Notes under the pieces: model-generated
What the model was told of the DNA's origin: nothing
Databases searched by the model: none
What the model saw: the letters and a program-made list of their open reading frames with translations, nothing else
Source: Microcoleus sp. EPA2
GTDB lineage: Bacteria; Cyanobacteriota; Cyanobacteriia; Cyanobacteriales; Microcoleaceae
Assembly (NCBI GenBank): GCA_020882975.1
Contig: JAHRFD010000023.1
Span: 1 to 64,000, forward strand
DNA length: 64,000 nucleotides
Reading direction: 5' to 3'
Made by a program: the position numbers and the translations under genes
In this document: piece after piece, positions 7,869 through 18,021 of the stretch
How positions within the stretch are numbered: the first letter of the stretch is position 1
Layout: the number at the start of each line of letters is the position of its first letter

Positions 7869-8659
7869 ATAACTAATTTTGGCTGAGTGTCATACCAAAC
7901 TTCGGGAGGAAAGGGAAAGTCTTGATAGCCAACTCGCAGCAGGCACAAACCTTGAGCCGGGGCGGCATATTTTACCAGTTCTCGGCGTTCGTTGACCCAG
8001 ATATCTGTAAAATTTTCGATCGCCCTTTCCCCGCGACCCACCTGCACCAGCAAACCCACCAGCAGCCGCATCATCCCGTACAGAAACCCGCTCGCCTGAA
8101 CCTCGATATAGATCGTAGAGCCACAACGGTGACACTCTGCTGCTTGTACGTCCACCCAAGAATGCGGCCTGGCAGACCCCGCACGGTGGAAAGCTGCTAG
8201 ATGGTGGTGCCCGATCAGGGGTACCATAGCTGCCTGAATCAAAGATTCATCCACAGGAGCGTGATAATAATGCCAAGCAAAAGGACGCACAAACAAATTA
8301 GGGGTCTGGTCTGTATAAAGGGTGTAGCGATAGCGCCGCCAACTGGCTGAGAACCGAGCGTGCCAGGTAGGTTCCACCTTTGCCGAAGCTCGAATTAAAA
8401 TATCTTTTGCCAGTCGAGAGTTGAGAACGCTTGCCCAGCGGTGAGCTGGAATTGGGCCATCGGCATCAAAATGAGCTACTTGAGCCGCTGCGTGAACTCC
8501 CGCATCAGTTCTCCCAGCCGCGTGCAGCGTTACCGGACGCTCTAGAACATTGGAAATTGCTGTTTCAATCTCTTCTTGTACTGTACGCTGATTCGGCTGT
8601 CGCTGCCAACCGTGAAAGTCAGTGCCGAGATATTGGATGACAAGAGCAACACGCTGCAT
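7859..8659 (-). CDS. truA: tRNA pseudouridine synthase A
   Basis: 266 residues from the ATG at 8659. TruA makes pseudouridine at positions 38-40 of the anticodon arm. The catalytic Asp lies in AAGRTDAGVHA (about residue 52), and the family segments YLGTDFHGWQRQ and FLYGMMRLLVG are present. The frame opens 14 codons earlier (8701), but that stretch (NPKSEIDNPKS) is encoded by an intergenic repeat, so the MQRVAL start fits better. It is usually found after rplQ, as here. Confidence 0.93.
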   Translation of the reverse strand: MQRVALVIQYLGTDFHGWQRQPNQRTVQEEIETAISNVLERPVTLHAAGRTDAGVHAAAQVAHFDADGPIPAHRWASVLNSRLAKDILIRASAKVEPTWHARFSASWRRYRYTLYTDQTPNLFVRPFAWHYYHAPVDESLIQAAMVPLIGHHHLAAFHRAGSARPHSWVDVQAAECHRCGSTIYIEVQASGFLYGMMRLLVGLLVQVGRGERAIENFTDIWVNERRELVKYAAPAQGLCLLRVGYQDFPFPPEVWYDTQPKLVISQ

Positions 8660-8730
8660 CGATTTGGGGTTGTCGATTTCCGATTTGGGATTTTCAGTCA
8701 TAAATCAAAAATATCCAACCCAAAATTGAA

Positions 8731-9081
8731 TTAAACCAGTTCGACGATTGCCATTTCGGAATTGTCTCCTTGACGGGGGACAGTTCGCACCACGCGGGTG
8801 TAGCCACCGTTACGTGAGCCGTACCGTTCTTTTGCCGCATCAAACAGTGCGTGTACTAACTGTTTGTCATAGATAAAGCCCATAGCTTGGCGGCGAGCGG
8901 CTAAGGAGCCATCTTTTGCCAGAGTAATCATTTTGTCCGCCTCTGAACGCAGCGCTTTGGCGCGGGCGAGAGTAGTAGTAATTTTACCGTGACGGATTAA
9001 TTCGGTGGTCAGCGAGCGCAGTAGTGCGCGACGCTGGTCAGCCGGTTTATTGAGTTGGGGGACGCGACAGCGATGACGCAT
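8731..9081 (-). CDS. rplQ: 50S ribosomal protein L17
   Basis: 116 residues, standard bacterial length. It lies near the peptide exit tunnel. [24 protein letters not shown] and [20 protein letters not shown] are characteristic. It follows rpoA after 153 bases that include five TTGGTAA units, and precedes truA by 71 bases. It is the usual last gene of the alpha operon. Confidence 0.96.
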   Translation of the reverse strand: MRHRCRVPQLNKPADQRRALLRSLTTELIRHGKITTTLARAKALRSEADKMITLAKDGSLAARRQAMGFIYDKQLVHALFDAAKERYGSRNGGYTRVVRTVPRQGDNSEMAIVELV

Positions 9082-9086
9082 AGCAG

Positions 9087-9121
9087 TTGGTAATTGGTAA
9101 TTGGTAATTGGTAATTGGTAA
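9087..9121. repeat. Heptamer array, five TTGGTAA units
   Basis: Five perfect head-to-tail copies lie just upstream of rplQ. The same unit recurs upstream of rpsC, rplV, rpsS, rplB and rplW in this cluster. Confidence 0.9.
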
Positions 9122-9234
9122 GTAAATAGTTTTGAGTTATGAGTTTTAAATTTTGTATTTAAACCTCATCCACAAGCGTGGCCTTTGGAGCTAGCCGTGG
9201 CTAAATCAAAACTTTGTTACTCATTACCGTTGGA

Positions 9235-10179
9235 TTAACTTTTAGCTGATTTTTCCTGTGGCAAAGTAATGCTCAGGCGCTTTTGCAAAGCTTCAATCAC
9301 TTCCTCTGCGGACTTTTGCCCGAAGTTTTTGATTTCGAGCAAGTCTTCTTGGGTATAATCCAATAGGTCTGCGACGGAGTTAATCTGAGCCCGCTTGAGA
9401 CAGTTGTAAGCCCGTACTGACAATTGCAATTCCTCGATCGGAATTTGGCTTGTAGGATCGGTTACACCTTGAGATTCGGGTTTGAGGGAATCTTGGGTGA
9501 TGTCTTTGAGAGGTGCAAACAGGTCTACCAGGATGTGAGCAGATTGACTCAGAGCTTCTTGAGGAGTCACGCTACCATCAGTCCAGATTTCCATAATCAG
9601 CCTGTCTTTCTCGACAGTGCCGCCTACGCGAGCGTCTTCAACACTATAGTTGACCCTCCGAATCGGCATAAAAATGGCATCTATGGACAGAAAATCCAAA
9701 GCAGCTCCATCATCGCGACTACGGTCTACAGCTCGGTATCCGATCCCTTTTTCAATTCTGAATTCCATTTCCAGAACTGAGCCTGGGGAGAGAGTCGCAA
9801 TATACTGAGAGCGATCGATTATTTCTACCTCAGAAGGTACATCGAATCTATCTGCGGTAACTGTGACGGGTCCTTCGATCCGCAATCTACCTATTTGTGG
9901 CTGCTGAGAATGAGTTTTGAGGACGACCTCTTTCATATTCAGCAGGATTTCGAGAACATCTTCTCGTACCCCTTCGATCGTGGCAAACTCGTGATTGACA
10001 CCTGCGATGCGGACTGAAGTTACTGCTGTTCCTTCCAGATTTGACAGCAAAACTCGTCGCAGTGCATTCCCAACCGTTGTTCCTTGACCGCGGTCGAGGG
10101 GTTCTAGGACGAATTTTCCGTACTGACTCCGGTCTTTGTCAGTATGAGACTCTATACATTCAATTTGAAACTGCGCCAC
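9235..10179 (-). CDS. rpoA: DNA-directed RNA polymerase subunit alpha
   Basis: 314 residues from the GTG at 10179, which is preceded by GGGAGGT at a spacing of 8 and opens the usual cyanobacterial start VAQFQIECIES. The N-terminal assembly domain (RGQGTTVGNALRRVLLSN) is followed by the C-terminal domain with the helix-hairpin-helix (LDYTQEDLLEIKNFGQKSAEEV) that binds UP elements and activators. A longer frame reaches 10290, but its extra 37 codons are repeat-encoded (IQNPKS, KIQNQKSK). It is part of the alpha operon after rpsK. Confidence 0.97.
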   Translation of the reverse strand: MAQFQIECIESHTDKDRSQYGKFVLEPLDRGQGTTVGNALRRVLLSNLEGTAVTSVRIAGVNHEFATIEGVREDVLEILLNMKEVVLKTHSQQPQIGRLRIEGPVTVTADRFDVPSEVEIIDRSQYIATLSPGSVLEMEFRIEKGIGYRAVDRSRDDGAALDFLSIDAIFMPIRRVNYSVEDARVGGTVEKDRLIMEIWTDGSVTPQEALSQSAHILVDLFAPLKDITQDSLKPESQGVTDPTSQIPIEELQLSVRAYNCLKRAQINSVADLLDYTQEDLLEIKNFGQKSAEEVIEALQKRLSITLPQEKSAKS

Positions 10180-10353
10180 GGAGTGACCTCCCTTTTCCAC
10201 TTTGGATTTTTGATTTTGGATTTTAGATTGCAGAGCATACCCCTGAACGGATTTCGGATTTTGGATGGACGGGGCCATAGTTGAAAGCATTAGTTTTTGG
10301 CTTTCAGCAATTAGCCATTATCCAAAATCTAAAATCTAAAATCTCAAATCGTT

Positions 10354-10752
10354 TTAGACTCTACGTCGCTTGGGAGGGCGACAGCCGTTGTGAGGAATTG
10401 GGGTAACATCTCTAATCAGAGTAATTTCTAGTCCAGCCCCTTGCAGCGCCCTAATTGCAGTTTCTCGACCTGCTCCTGGTCCGCTGACCATTACTTCTAT
10501 TTGGCGCATCCCTTGGTCATTGGCTCGGCGGGCTGCACTTTCTGCTGCTGTTTGAGCTGCGAAAGGCGTTCCCTTTTTAGCTCCTTTAAAACCGCTCGAA
10601 CCTGCTGATGCCCAGGATATGACTTCGCCATTGAGGTCAGTAATAGTCACAATCGTGTTGTTAAAGGTAGACTGGATGTAGCCTACCCCATTCGGTACAT
10701 TCCGTTTCTGCTTTTTTGCACCAGATTTCTTGCCTGTTTGTGGTCGCGCCAT
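10354..10752 (-). CDS. rpsK: 30S ribosomal protein S11
   Basis: 132 residues; located on the platform of the small subunit near the E site. [23 protein letters not shown] and the C-terminal [11 protein letters not shown] are diagnostic. The N-terminus is Lys/Arg-rich, as is normal. It lies 84 bases after rpsM and 174 bases before rpoA, the standard alpha-operon order. Confidence 0.97.
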   Translation of the reverse strand: MARPQTGKKSGAKKQKRNVPNGVGYIQSTFNNTIVTITDLNGEVISWASAGSSGFKGAKKGTPFAAQTAAESAARRANDQGMRQIEVMVSGPGAGRETAIRALQGAGLEITLIRDVTPIPHNGCRPPKRRRV

Positions 10753-10836
10753 ATGAGTCTCTTTAACTTTTCTGTCAACTAATTTCCCGAAGCGCTAGGA
10801 GCCAGCAGCCCCCAGCGTAATTTTCCCAAAAAGATA

Positions 10837-11220
10837 TTACTTCTTGGAAGGTGCTTTTTTCTTGCCCGCAACTGTGCGGCGGACACCCCGGCGGGTTCTG
10901 GCGTTGGTGCGGGTTCTCTGGCCTCTAACTGGCAATCCCAAACGGTGACGCCGACCGCGGTAAGTCCCAATATCCATCAGGCGCTTGATGTTCATTGACT
11001 CCCAGCGCCGGAGGTCTCCTTCGATCTGGTAGTTGCTTTCTACATGAGCCCGCAGGGCGGTCACATCTGCTTCTGTTAAATCCTTGACACGAGTGTCAGG
11101 ATTTACGCCTGTTGCAGCGATAATTTTCTGGGCCCGAGACAGGCCTATTCCGTAAATGTATGTCAAACCTATTTCGACGCGCTTATCGCGTGGAAGGTCT
11201 ACCCCGGCAATCCGTGCCAC
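10837..11220 (-). CDS. rpsM: 30S ribosomal protein S13
   Basis: 127 residues; located in the head of the small subunit, forming bridges to the large subunit. [21 protein letters not shown] and the C-terminal [20 protein letters not shown] are typical. The basic tail (KKKAPSKK) contacts P-site tRNA in known structures. It follows rpmJ by 82 bases. Confidence 0.97.
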   Translation of the reverse strand: MARIAGVDLPRDKRVEIGLTYIYGIGLSRAQKIIAATGVNPDTRVKDLTEADVTALRAHVESNYQIEGDLRRWESMNIKRLMDIGTYRGRRHRLGLPVRGQRTRTNARTRRGVRRTVAGKKKAPSKK

Positions 11221-11302
11221 ACTTTTGTCTCCCTAGTTTTCCTGTTTGGCTACAATGTTGAATTAGGCAGCAGCTATCTGCAATTCCTAATTTTCCGATT
11301 TT

Positions 11303-11416
11303 CTAACCCTGGCGTTGTTTGTGTTTTGGGTTAGTACATATCACCATCACTCTGCCTCGACGGCGGATGACGCGACATTTTTCACAAATTTTTTTGACAG
11401 ATGCTCGAACTTTCAT
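11303..11416 (-). CDS. rpmJ: 50S ribosomal protein L36
   Basis: A 37-residue protein from the ATG at 11416: [19 protein letters not shown] onward. The zinc-type pattern CxxC (CEKC), then C and H (ICTNPKHKQ), is complete, so this is the zinc-binding form. The same frame stays open for 92 more codons upstream, but that part has no family resemblance and covers the 369-base infA-rpmJ spacer. Confidence 0.95.
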   Translation of the reverse strand: MKVRASVKKICEKCRVIRRRGRVMVICTNPKHKQRQG

Positions 11417-11785
11417 CTTTCTTCCTGCCTGGAGAACGCCACCATACCGGAGAGTACGCCTGCGGGCACTGCCTGTATAGCGGTGGGAGGAGAGGCAGGG
11501 CAAGGTGTAGGCCTCTCCTCGATTAATTTTTATGAAGCGGGGGTTATTTGATGAAGGAACCCGCTGGTCCCCACTCCCACTACTGGGGTCAAGTTCGCCT
11601 GCTTTCAGACTGTTAGCGATCGATACTTTCACGGTGTAGCAATGACTTAACCCTGTACACCGGTGGGTTGTTGACGTCCTTCTCGGCAACACTACAAACG
11701 TAGCATTATAGCATAAATTTGACGGGTTTTACCAAATTCTCTCTAATTAAACTTAGAATTAGTTTTTAGAAAGTTTTATCTAAGC
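11417..11785 (-). other. infA-rpmJ spacer with structured leader candidate
   Basis: This is the largest gene-free gap inside the ribosomal cluster (369 bases). It contains a perfect 10-base inverted repeat GAGGAGAGGC/GCCTCTCCTC at 11487-11520, which would fold as a stable hairpin 71-104 bases upstream of rpmJ in the transcript, and a second GC-rich stretch near 11566-11590. I see no gene in it. An internal promoter or an RNA leader controlling rpmJ-rpsM-rpsK-rpoA-rplQ is possible. Confidence 0.45.
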
Positions 11786-12010
11786 CTATTTTTTACGAAG
11801 GCGATAAGTGATCCGGCCCTTGGTTAAGTCGTAGGGGGTTAATTCGACTTTGACGCGATCGCCAGGCAGAATTTTGATGTAATTGCGACGGATCTTGCCG
11901 GAAATGTGAGCTAGGACATTAAACCCATTATCTAGGTCAACCCGAAACATCGCATTGGGCAGGGATTCCGTCACTGTCCCTTCCATTTCAATTAAATCTT
12001 GCTTAGACAA
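11786..12010 (-). CDS. infA: Translation initiation factor IF-1
   Basis: 74 residues, one S1/OB-fold domain. It binds the A site of the 30S subunit during initiation. [39 protein letters not shown] and [18 protein letters not shown] are canonical. It sits between adk and rpmJ, the usual cyanobacterial order, with long spacers on both sides (258 and 369 bases). Confidence 0.97.
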
Positions 12011-12268
12011 TTTGGTATTTACCTCAACTCTACATTTGATTAACTAGGAGTTTCCCGGCTGCTACAAAAACTTATTTATTGGTAAGTGTGAAACTAGCAC
12101 AGGAAAGGGACACTCGATCGACTTAAGGACTCAACCAACCCCTAACTTTATCCTTAATTGAATAAACCTAAAGTTGTGTCAATTAGATTGACGTTTGAGC
12201 ACAAAAAGCTCCTAGTTAACACATCTTAGCAAAAGTTGTTGGCGGGTAACAGGCTCGATTGAGAAGGT

Positions 12269-12850
12269 TCAAGAGTTTCGCGAAAGAACTTGTTGCAGTT
12301 GAGCGGTAACTTCCTGCATGGAGCGATCCCCATCAACTGCCACCAATTGTTCGCGGTCTCTGTAAAACTCAATCAAAGGTTCAGTTTGCTCGCGATAAAC
12401 TTGCAACCTACGGCGAATGGTTTGCTCATTGTCATCTTGGCGACCCCGTGACAGCAGGCGAGTCACCAAAACATTGTCAGGAACATCCAAATTCACTGCC
12501 CTCAGAGCACAGTCCTTCCCAGACGTGGGACCCCCACCAGGAACATCGCACAGTAGTGTGTCAAAAAACGCTGCTTGTGGGACGGTGCGAGGAAAGCCGT
12601 CTAGAATCCAGCCAGCCTTAGCATCTGGTTGATTCATGCGTTCTTGTACGATATCCATCAATAACCCATCGGGAACCAACTCACCAGCATCCATGTAGGC
12701 TTTGGCTTTTTCACCCAAGGGAGTTTTCGCCACTACGCAGGCGCGTAGGATATCACCAGTAGAAATGTGGGGTATTTTCCAGAGAGCTGCTAAAAGCTGA
12801 GCTTGAGTTCCCTTTCCTGCCCCTGGAGGCCCCATAAAAATCAATTGCAT
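12269..12850 (-). CDS. adk: Adenylate kinase
   Basis: 193 residues; interconverts ATP + AMP and 2 ADP. The P-loop GPPGAGKGTQAQ is at residues 7-18, the AMP-site DGFPRT near 84, and the short-type lid without zinc cysteines follows RLLSRGRQDDNEQT. The segment CDVPGGGPTSGKDCALRA, just before VNLDVPD, looks somewhat longer than I expect from other cyanobacterial enzymes. It begins 5 bases after secY, so it is co-translated with it. Confidence 0.96.
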   Translation of the reverse strand: MQLIFMGPPGAGKGTQAQLLAALWKIPHISTGDILRACVVAKTPLGEKAKAYMDAGELVPDGLLMDIVQERMNQPDAKAGWILDGFPRTVPQAAFFDTLLCDVPGGGPTSGKDCALRAVNLDVPDNVLVTRLLSRGRQDDNEQTIRRRLQVYREQTEPLIEFYRDREQLVAVDGDRSMQEVTAQLQQVLSRNS

Positions 12851-12855
12851 TGGGA

Positions 12856-14160
12856 TTACTTCACCATTCCTTCATATCGTTGGGAGATGACGTAAGTTTG
12901 AATTTGCTTAGCAGTTTCGATCGCCACACCTACTAGAATCAGTAAGGAAGTTGCGCCAAAGCCTCTAAAAGTTTGCACTCCGATCGCGCTTTCGACAGCA
13001 GTTGGTACAATTGCCACCAGACCGAGAAATATCGCTCCCAAGAAAGTCAAACGATTCAAAACCTTCTCCACATAATCGCTCGTTTTTTGACCAGGACGAA
13101 TCCCAGGAATACTAGCACCCATTTTCTTCAAGTTCTGAGACATATCTACGGGGTTGACAATCAACGAAGCGTAGAAATAGCTAAAGAACAGAATCAAAGT
13201 CAGATAAAATAGTGCGTAAGCCCAGGGTGCAGGTCCATTGGGACTCAAAACATTAGCCACTTGCACCAGAAACGGGTTATTGAGAGATTGAGCTAAGAAA
13301 GAGGGAACAATCAATACCGAGGATGCAAAAATAATCGGCATCACTCCACCTTGATTTAAGCGCAGGGGTAGATAACTGCGACTCTCCCGATACACTTTGC
13401 GACCGACTTGGCGACGGGCGGAAATAATCGGAATCCGGCGAATACCTTCCTGAACAAAAACAATCCCTACAATCGTCACCAAAAATACCAGCAGCAGCAC
13501 AATTACGCGACCAACAACTTGCGTGTCTCCACTTTGAGCCAATTCAAAAGTTTGTCCCAGAGAACGTGGCAAAACTGAAACAATGTTGATAAAAATCAGC
13601 AAAGACGCTCCATTACCGATACCTCGTTCTGTCACCACTTCCGATATCCACATCACAAACATCGATCCAGCAGTCAAAGCCAAAGCGGTTTGTGCAATGA
13701 ATAAAGGTCCTGGAACTTGAGCAAAAGGGCTAACCCAAATCGCTATGCCAACGCTTTGCAGAATTGCCCAGCCCAAAGAAACGTAACGAGTAATTTGAGA
13801 AATCTTGCGTCGCCCCGCTTCCCCTTCATTTTTCTGCAACTCTTCTAAACTTGGTAAAGCCGCTGTTAGAAGCTGCACAATAATTGAAGCATTGATGTAG
13901 GGCAAAATCCCTAGAGCAAAAATCCCCAAAGCTGAAAGCCCGCCCCCGGAAAATAGATCCAAAAAGCCAATCAAAGGGCTATTTTGAACATTTTGGGAAA
14001 AGGCGACGCGATCGATGCCGGGGACTGGTAAGTGGACACCCAAGCGCACTAAAATCAATAAGCCGATGGTAACGAGGATGCGGCCCCGCAAACCCGCAGC
14101 TTGGGCCATCTGCATGAAAGTTTCTTGTGCAGTTGGCGCTTTTTCTCTACTAACGTCCAT
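12856..14160 (-). CDS. secY: Preprotein translocase subunit SecY
   Basis: 434 residues with ten predicted membrane segments; the channel of the Sec translocon in the plasma and thylakoid membranes. Conserved stretches are LGVHLPVPGID, the ALGIFALGILPYINASII plug region, GIGNGASLLIF and the RQVGRKVYRESRSYLPLRLNQGGVMP loop. It is in the spc operon between rplO and adk, as expected. Confidence 0.97.
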   Translation of the reverse strand: MDVSREKAPTAQETFMQMAQAAGLRGRILVTIGLLILVRLGVHLPVPGIDRVAFSQNVQNSPLIGFLDLFSGGGLSALGIFALGILPYINASIIVQLLTAALPSLEELQKNEGEAGRRKISQITRYVSLGWAILQSVGIAIWVSPFAQVPGPLFIAQTALALTAGSMFVMWISEVVTERGIGNGASLLIFINIVSVLPRSLGQTFELAQSGDTQVVGRVIVLLLVFLVTIVGIVFVQEGIRRIPIISARRQVGRKVYRESRSYLPLRLNQGGVMPIIFASSVLIVPSFLAQSLNNPFLVQVANVLSPNGPAPWAYALFYLTLILFFSYFYASLIVNPVDMSQNLKKMGASIPGIRPGQKTSDYVEKVLNRLTFLGAIFLGLVAIVPTAVESAIGVQTFRGFGATSLLILVGVAIETAKQIQTYVISQRYEGMVK

Positions 14161-14262
14161 AGTTACGATTTGGGATTTTAGATTTGGGATTTTAGGCTAA
14201 ATGATTTTTTGATAGCAGCATTGAGGATTTGAGATTTGGACACATTCTCAAACCTCAAATCT

Positions 14263-14709
14263 TTAGGCAACTAATTCACAACTGCCGCCAGCGGCTTCTA
14301 TTTTTGCCTTAGCACCTGCGGTAAAAGCAGCGGCTCGGACTTGCAGAGGTACATTTAATTCCCCATCTCCTAAGATTTTGAGCGGACCGTCGTCAGTAGT
14401 GACGATTTTTGCTTGAATCAAAGAGCTGAGAGTTACTTCTGTGTTTGCTGGCAGCGATGCTAATTTACTGACATTGATGATAGTGTACTCTTTACGGTTC
14501 ACTAAAGGGAAGCTTTTGAGTTTGGGGAGGCGGCGGTAAAGAGGATTTTGACCTCCTTCAAAACCGGGTCTAGTGCCGCTACCGGCTCTAGATTTTTGAC
14601 CGCGCATCCCTTTACCAGAGCTCGCGCCTTGACCGGCAGCAATACCTCTACCCAAGCGGCGGGGGCGTTTTGTGGAGCCCGCTTTTGGTCGGGCGTCTTG
14701 CAATCTCAT
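14263..14709 (-). CDS. rplO: 50S ribosomal protein L15
   Basis: 148 residues; a late-assembly 23S rRNA binder. The Gly/Arg-rich start ([21 protein letters not shown]) and [19 protein letters not shown] are diagnostic, with [19 protein letters not shown] at the end. It precedes secY by 102 bases, the usual order. Confidence 0.97.
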   Translation of the reverse strand: MRLQDARPKAGSTKRPRRLGRGIAAGQGASSGKGMRGQKSRAGSGTRPGFEGGQNPLYRRLPKLKSFPLVNRKEYTIINVSKLASLPANTEVTLSSLIQAKIVTTDDGPLKILGDGELNVPLQVRAAAFTAGAKAKIEAAGGSCELVA

Positions 14710-14813
14710 AGTTTTGGTAATTGGGTTTGCAGTAGGAAGTGAGTTGTGAGTGAGGTAGTTTTGAGTTTCTGAATTTTTTGATTCTCAACTCAAAACTTGC
14801 AGTGTTCCATTGT

Positions 14814-15356
14814 CTAACCGTAGAGGTTTTCTACTGGAATGCCGCGCTCTTGAGCTACTTCGGATAGGGTACGAAGTGTGGATAGGGCATTGACGGCTGC
14901 TCTAGCATTGTTTAATGGATTTCCCGAACCTAGCTGTTTGGCTAGGATGTTGCGGACTCCTGCTAGTTCGAGAACAGTTCTGACTGCTCCCCCTGCAATT
15001 ACCCCTGTTCCAGGAGATGCCGGTCGCATCATGACTTTGGCTCCGCCGCCAGCACCGTTGATGGGGTGAGGAATTGAGTTAGCTTTGGTCAAAGGCACTT
15101 CAATCAGGTGCTTTTTGCCGTCAGCGACGCCTTTTTTAACGGCACCGATGACGTCGCTAGCTTTGCCTACTCCAACCCCAACTTGACCGCGTTCGTTACC
15201 GATAATGACTATGGCGCGGAAGCTGAGTTTTTTACCGCCTTTGACTACTTTGGTAACGCGGCGAATCTGAACTACCCGTTCTTGCCATTCGGATTCTTTT
15301 TCGCGCGTTTTGTTGTTGCTTTTTTTCTTGTTGCGCTGTTCTTTTTGTTCTGCCAT
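14814..15356 (-). CDS. rpsE: 30S ribosomal protein S5
   Basis: 180 residues; affects decoding accuracy and mRNA helicase activity of the 30S subunit. The double-stranded RNA-binding-like N-domain contains [20 protein letters not shown] and [17 protein letters not shown]; the C-domain contains [25 protein letters not shown]. It has a very Lys/Glu/Asn-rich N-terminal extension ([19 protein letters not shown]), typical of cyanobacteria. Confidence 0.97.
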   Translation of the reverse strand: MAEQKEQRNKKKSNNKTREKESEWQERVVQIRRVTKVVKGGKKLSFRAIVIIGNERGQVGVGVGKASDVIGAVKKGVADGKKHLIEVPLTKANSIPHPINGAGGGAKVMMRPASPGTGVIAGGAVRTVLELAGVRNILAKQLGSGNPLNNARAAVNALSTLRTLSEVAQERGIPVENLYG

Positions 15357-15429
15357 GTTTTGTGCTTGGGGAATTGAGGATTAGTAATTGGTAGTTGGAA
15401 AATAGAAATTAACAATTAGGAATTAAGAA

Positions 15430-15497
15430 TTTTATTGTAGATTCTTTTTTCCTTCTTCCTTATTCCTTCTTCCTTATTCCTTCTTCCTTCTTGTTTC
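15430..15497. repeat. Heptamer array, CTTCCTT/ATTCCTT
   Basis: Pyrimidine-rich 7-base repeats (CTTCCTT alternating with ATTCCTT) lie between rplR and rpsE. The same unit occurs near 6755-6780 and 61797-61837. Confidence 0.8.
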
Positions 15498-15500
15498 TTC

Positions 15501-15863
15501 CTAAAAGTCTAACCCGGCTTCGCGAGCTGCGTCGGCAAGGGCTTTGACTCTACCGTGGTAGAGGTTGCCTCCGCGATCGAAGACGACTTTGGCTATGCCG
15601 ACGCTGGAACAGCGTTTGGCTATCAACTGACCTACTTGCACGCTGGCGAAGCAGTTGGCTCCCGAACTGAGAGCTGACTTTAATTCCGGGTCTAGGGTTG
15701 ACGCGGCGGCTAAAGTGTGCTGGGTGCTGTCGTCGATGACTTGAGCGTAAATGTGCTGTTGCGATCGAAATACCGCTAATCTGGGGCGTTCGGAGGTCCC
15801 GAACACCTTGCGCCGCACGCGGCGGTGTCTGCGGTGGACTGATTCTTTGCGAGTAAGCTTCAT
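15501..15863 (-). CDS. rplR: 50S ribosomal protein L18
   Basis: 120 residues; a 5S rRNA-binding protein of the central protuberance. [30 protein letters not shown], and the end [26 protein letters not shown] are diagnostic. Its ATG follows the rplF stop by 2 bases, so the two are tightly coupled. Confidence 0.97.
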   Translation of the reverse strand: MKLTRKESVHRRHRRVRRKVFGTSERPRLAVFRSQQHIYAQVIDDSTQHTLAAASTLDPELKSALSSGANCFASVQVGQLIAKRCSSVGIAKVVFDRGGNLYHGRVKALADAAREAGLDF

Positions 15864-15865
15864 GT

Positions 15866-16414
15866 CTACTTCTTACCTGTTTTGCCTGTTTTACCAGCTT
15901 TGCGGCGGACGACTTCGCCACTGTAGCGAATGCCTTTGCCCTTGTAGACTTCAGGCGGACGCACTGCGCGGATGCGGGCTGCTGTATTGCCTACGAGTTC
16001 TTTGTCAATGCCAGAGACAATGACGTTGGTGTTGCCTTCTACTGCCATGGTGATCCCTTCTGGAGGGAGCATTTCAACGGGCTTGCTGTAACCGACGTTT
16101 AAAATCAGGTTCCGTCCTTGAACCTGGGCCCGATAACCTGTACCGATAATTTCCAGACGGCGCTGAAAACCTTGGGATACACCTTCGACCATGTTGGCGA
16201 CTAGGGTGCGACACAGGCCATGTAGTTGGCGGGCGACGCGAGATTCGTCTCGGCGTGTGACGAGTAAAGTCTCGCCTTCGAGTCCCATCGTGATTTCTGC
16301 TGGTATGACTCGTGAAAGTTCACCTTTAGGACCTTTGACGGCTACTTTTTGACCGTCTAGGGTGATGGTGACTTTCGTGGGAATGCTAATCGGACGCTTG
16401 CCAATTCGCGACAT
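15866..16414 (-). CDS. rplF: 50S ribosomal protein L6
   Basis: 182 residues in two duplicated L6 domains, near the factor-binding site. [28 protein letters not shown] and the C-terminal [20 protein letters not shown] are the family signatures. It sits between rpsH (122 bases) and rplR (2 bases). The C-terminus ends in a short basic tail. Confidence 0.97.
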   Translation of the reverse strand: MSRIGKRPISIPTKVTITLDGQKVAVKGPKGELSRVIPAEITMGLEGETLLVTRRDESRVARQLHGLCRTLVANMVEGVSQGFQRRLEIIGTGYRAQVQGRNLILNVGYSKPVEMLPPEGITMAVEGNTNVIVSGIDKELVGNTAARIRAVRPPEVYKGKGIRYSGEVVRRKAGKTGKTGKK

Positions 16415-16536
16415 AGTTTTTGGTCCTTTGTTTTTAGTTATTAGTCCTGGATGATTAGTCTTTAGTGATTAGTCCTTAGTTATTGATTTTTGAGTCTGTT
16501 GCCAATGACCATTGACTAATGACTAATGACTAATGA

Positions 16537-16941
16537 CTACCAAACATAACAAAGCACTTCTCCGCCTAAACCTTGGCGGCGGGCTTCTCTATCGGTCATA
16601 ATGCCACGGTCTGTGGAGATAATGGCTATGCCAATTCCGCCTAAAACTCTGGGCAATTCTTTGCGGTTCGAGTAAACGCGCAGTCCTGGTTTGCTGACTC
16701 GCTTAAGTGCCGTAATGATGGGCTTGCGAGTTTTGCCTTTGTACTTGAGAGAAAGCACTAAATGTCGCTTAATCCCTTCTGGTTCTGCTTCTTCAAATTC
16801 GCTGATAAAGCCTTCACTTTTGAGGACTTCGGCGATGCTACGGGTCATTTTTGTAGCTGGAATTTGTGTTGTTTGGTGGCGCGCCATGCACGAATTGCGA
16901 ATGCGCGTCAACATATCTGCTATGGTATCGTTAGCTGCCAT
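16537..16941 (-). CDS. rpsH: 30S ribosomal protein S8
   Basis: 134 residues; binds helix 21 of 16S rRNA and in E. coli represses the spc operon. [18 protein letters not shown] and the C-terminal signature [21 protein letters not shown] are present. It follows rplE by 22 bases; rpsN is absent from the usual place between them, as is common in cyanobacteria. Confidence 0.97.
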   Translation of the reverse strand: MAANDTIADMLTRIRNSCMARHQTTQIPATKMTRSIAEVLKSEGFISEFEEAEPEGIKRHLVLSLKYKGKTRKPIITALKRVSKPGLRVYSNRKELPRVLGGIGIAIISTDRGIMTDREARRQGLGGEVLCYVW

Positions 16942-16963
16942 GTTTTGCTCCTTACTCTACTGC

Positions 16964-17509
16964 TTAGTTGTCCCGGAAGGGCATTCCCATTTCTTTGAGC
17001 AAGGCGCGTCCTTCTTCGTCGGTGTTTGCTGTGGTGATAATTGAAATGTCCATGCCTCGAATTTGATCGATGCTGTCATATTCTATTTCGGGAAAGATTA
17101 GTTGTTCTCTCAGACCCAAGCTGTAGTTGCCACGTCCGTCGAAGCTTTTGGGACTGATGCCGCGAAAGTCTCTGATTCGGGGAAGTGCGAGGTTGATTAG
17201 TCGATCGAGAAAATCGTACATCCGCTCTGAGCGTAGCGTCACCATGACACCAACTGGTACTCCTTTGCGGATTTTGAAGCCTGCGATCGCCTTTTTCGCC
17301 CGCGTCACCACTGGTTTTTGACCTGTGATGATGCCAATTTCGTTGATGGATGAATCTAGCGCCTTAGCATTTTGAGATGCTTCTCCCAAGCCACGGTTCA
17401 CGGTGACTTTGACGAGTTTGGGTACTTGATGGATATTAGTATATTTAAACTGATCCATCAGTTTCGGTACTATCTTTTCTTGGTAAAGAACTTTGAGTTT
17501 GTCTGGCAT
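16964..17509 (-). CDS. rplE: 50S ribosomal protein L5
   Basis: 181 residues; a 5S rRNA binder contacting the P-site t[42 protein letters not shown], and [19 protein letters not shown] are family signatures. It is preceded by a 148-base repeat-rich spacer after rplX. Confidence 0.97.
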   Translation of the reverse strand: MPDKLKVLYQEKIVPKLMDQFKYTNIHQVPKLVKVTVNRGLGEASQNAKALDSSINEIGIITGQKPVVTRAKKAIAGFKIRKGVPVGVMVTLRSERMYDFLDRLINLALPRIRDFRGISPKSFDGRGNYSLGLREQLIFPEIEYDSIDQIRGMDISIITTANTDEEGRALLKEMGMPFRDN

Positions 17510-17561
17510 TGTTTTTGGCTTTGTTTAACTGTCCCTGGGCTTGGTCAGGGAATTTTTAGTT

Positions 17562-17657
17562 GTCTGTTGTCTGTTGTCTGTTGTCTGTTGTTAGCTAAGG
17601 ACTAATGACTAATGACTAAGGACTAAGGACTAATGACTAAGGACTAAGGACTCCTGA
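17562..17657. repeat. Heptamer arrays GTTGTCT and TGACTAA/GGACTAA
   Basis: Two successive arrays of 7-base units fill most of the rplX-rplE spacer. They sit directly against the rplX stop codon, in a transcribed part of an essential operon. Confidence 0.85.
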
Positions 17658-18020
17658 CTAATTATCGAGGATTTCTCCGGTTTTTTTGAGTTGTCGGAGT
17701 TTGCGGCCATCTTCGCTAAAGGTGTAGCAAACACGACTAGCTACTTTTTCTTTTTCGGAGTAGTGCATGACATTGGAGCTATGAATTGGAGCTTCAAATG
17801 TAACTACTTTACCCGATTCTCCCTCTTGCTGGGGCTTTACGTGTTTGGTTCTGATATTTACACCTTTAACAATTACTTTGCTGACTTTAGGATAGGTCTT
17901 TAAGATTTCTCCGACTTTACCTTTTTCTTTGCCAGTAATTATTTGAACGGTGTCGCCTGCTTTGACGTGCATTCTATGGCGTTGCGGTTCGCTCGTTGCT
18001 TTACCCTTTTTTCCGTACAT
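17658..18020 (-). CDS. rplX: 50S ribosomal protein L24
   Basis: 120 residues; an assembly initiator near the exit tunnel. The KOW motif is at [21 protein letters not shown]. The ATG at 18020 has AGAGGT upstream within the end of rplN, and the gene begins 1 base after the rplN stop. A C-terminal segment ([22 protein letters not shown]) matches the long bacterial form. Confidence 0.96.
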   Translation of the reverse strand: MYGKKGKATSEPQRHRMHVKAGDTVQIITGKEKGKVGEILKTYPKVSKVIVKGVNIRTKHVKPQQEGESGKVVTFEAPIHSSNVMHYSEKEKVASRVCYTFSEDGRKLRQLKKTGEILDN

Positions 18021-18021
18021 T

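Noticed and set aside
11417-11692. 92-codon N-terminal extension of L36
   Set aside because: L36 is always about 37 residues; the extension is not conserved-looking and covers a hairpin-rich spacer.
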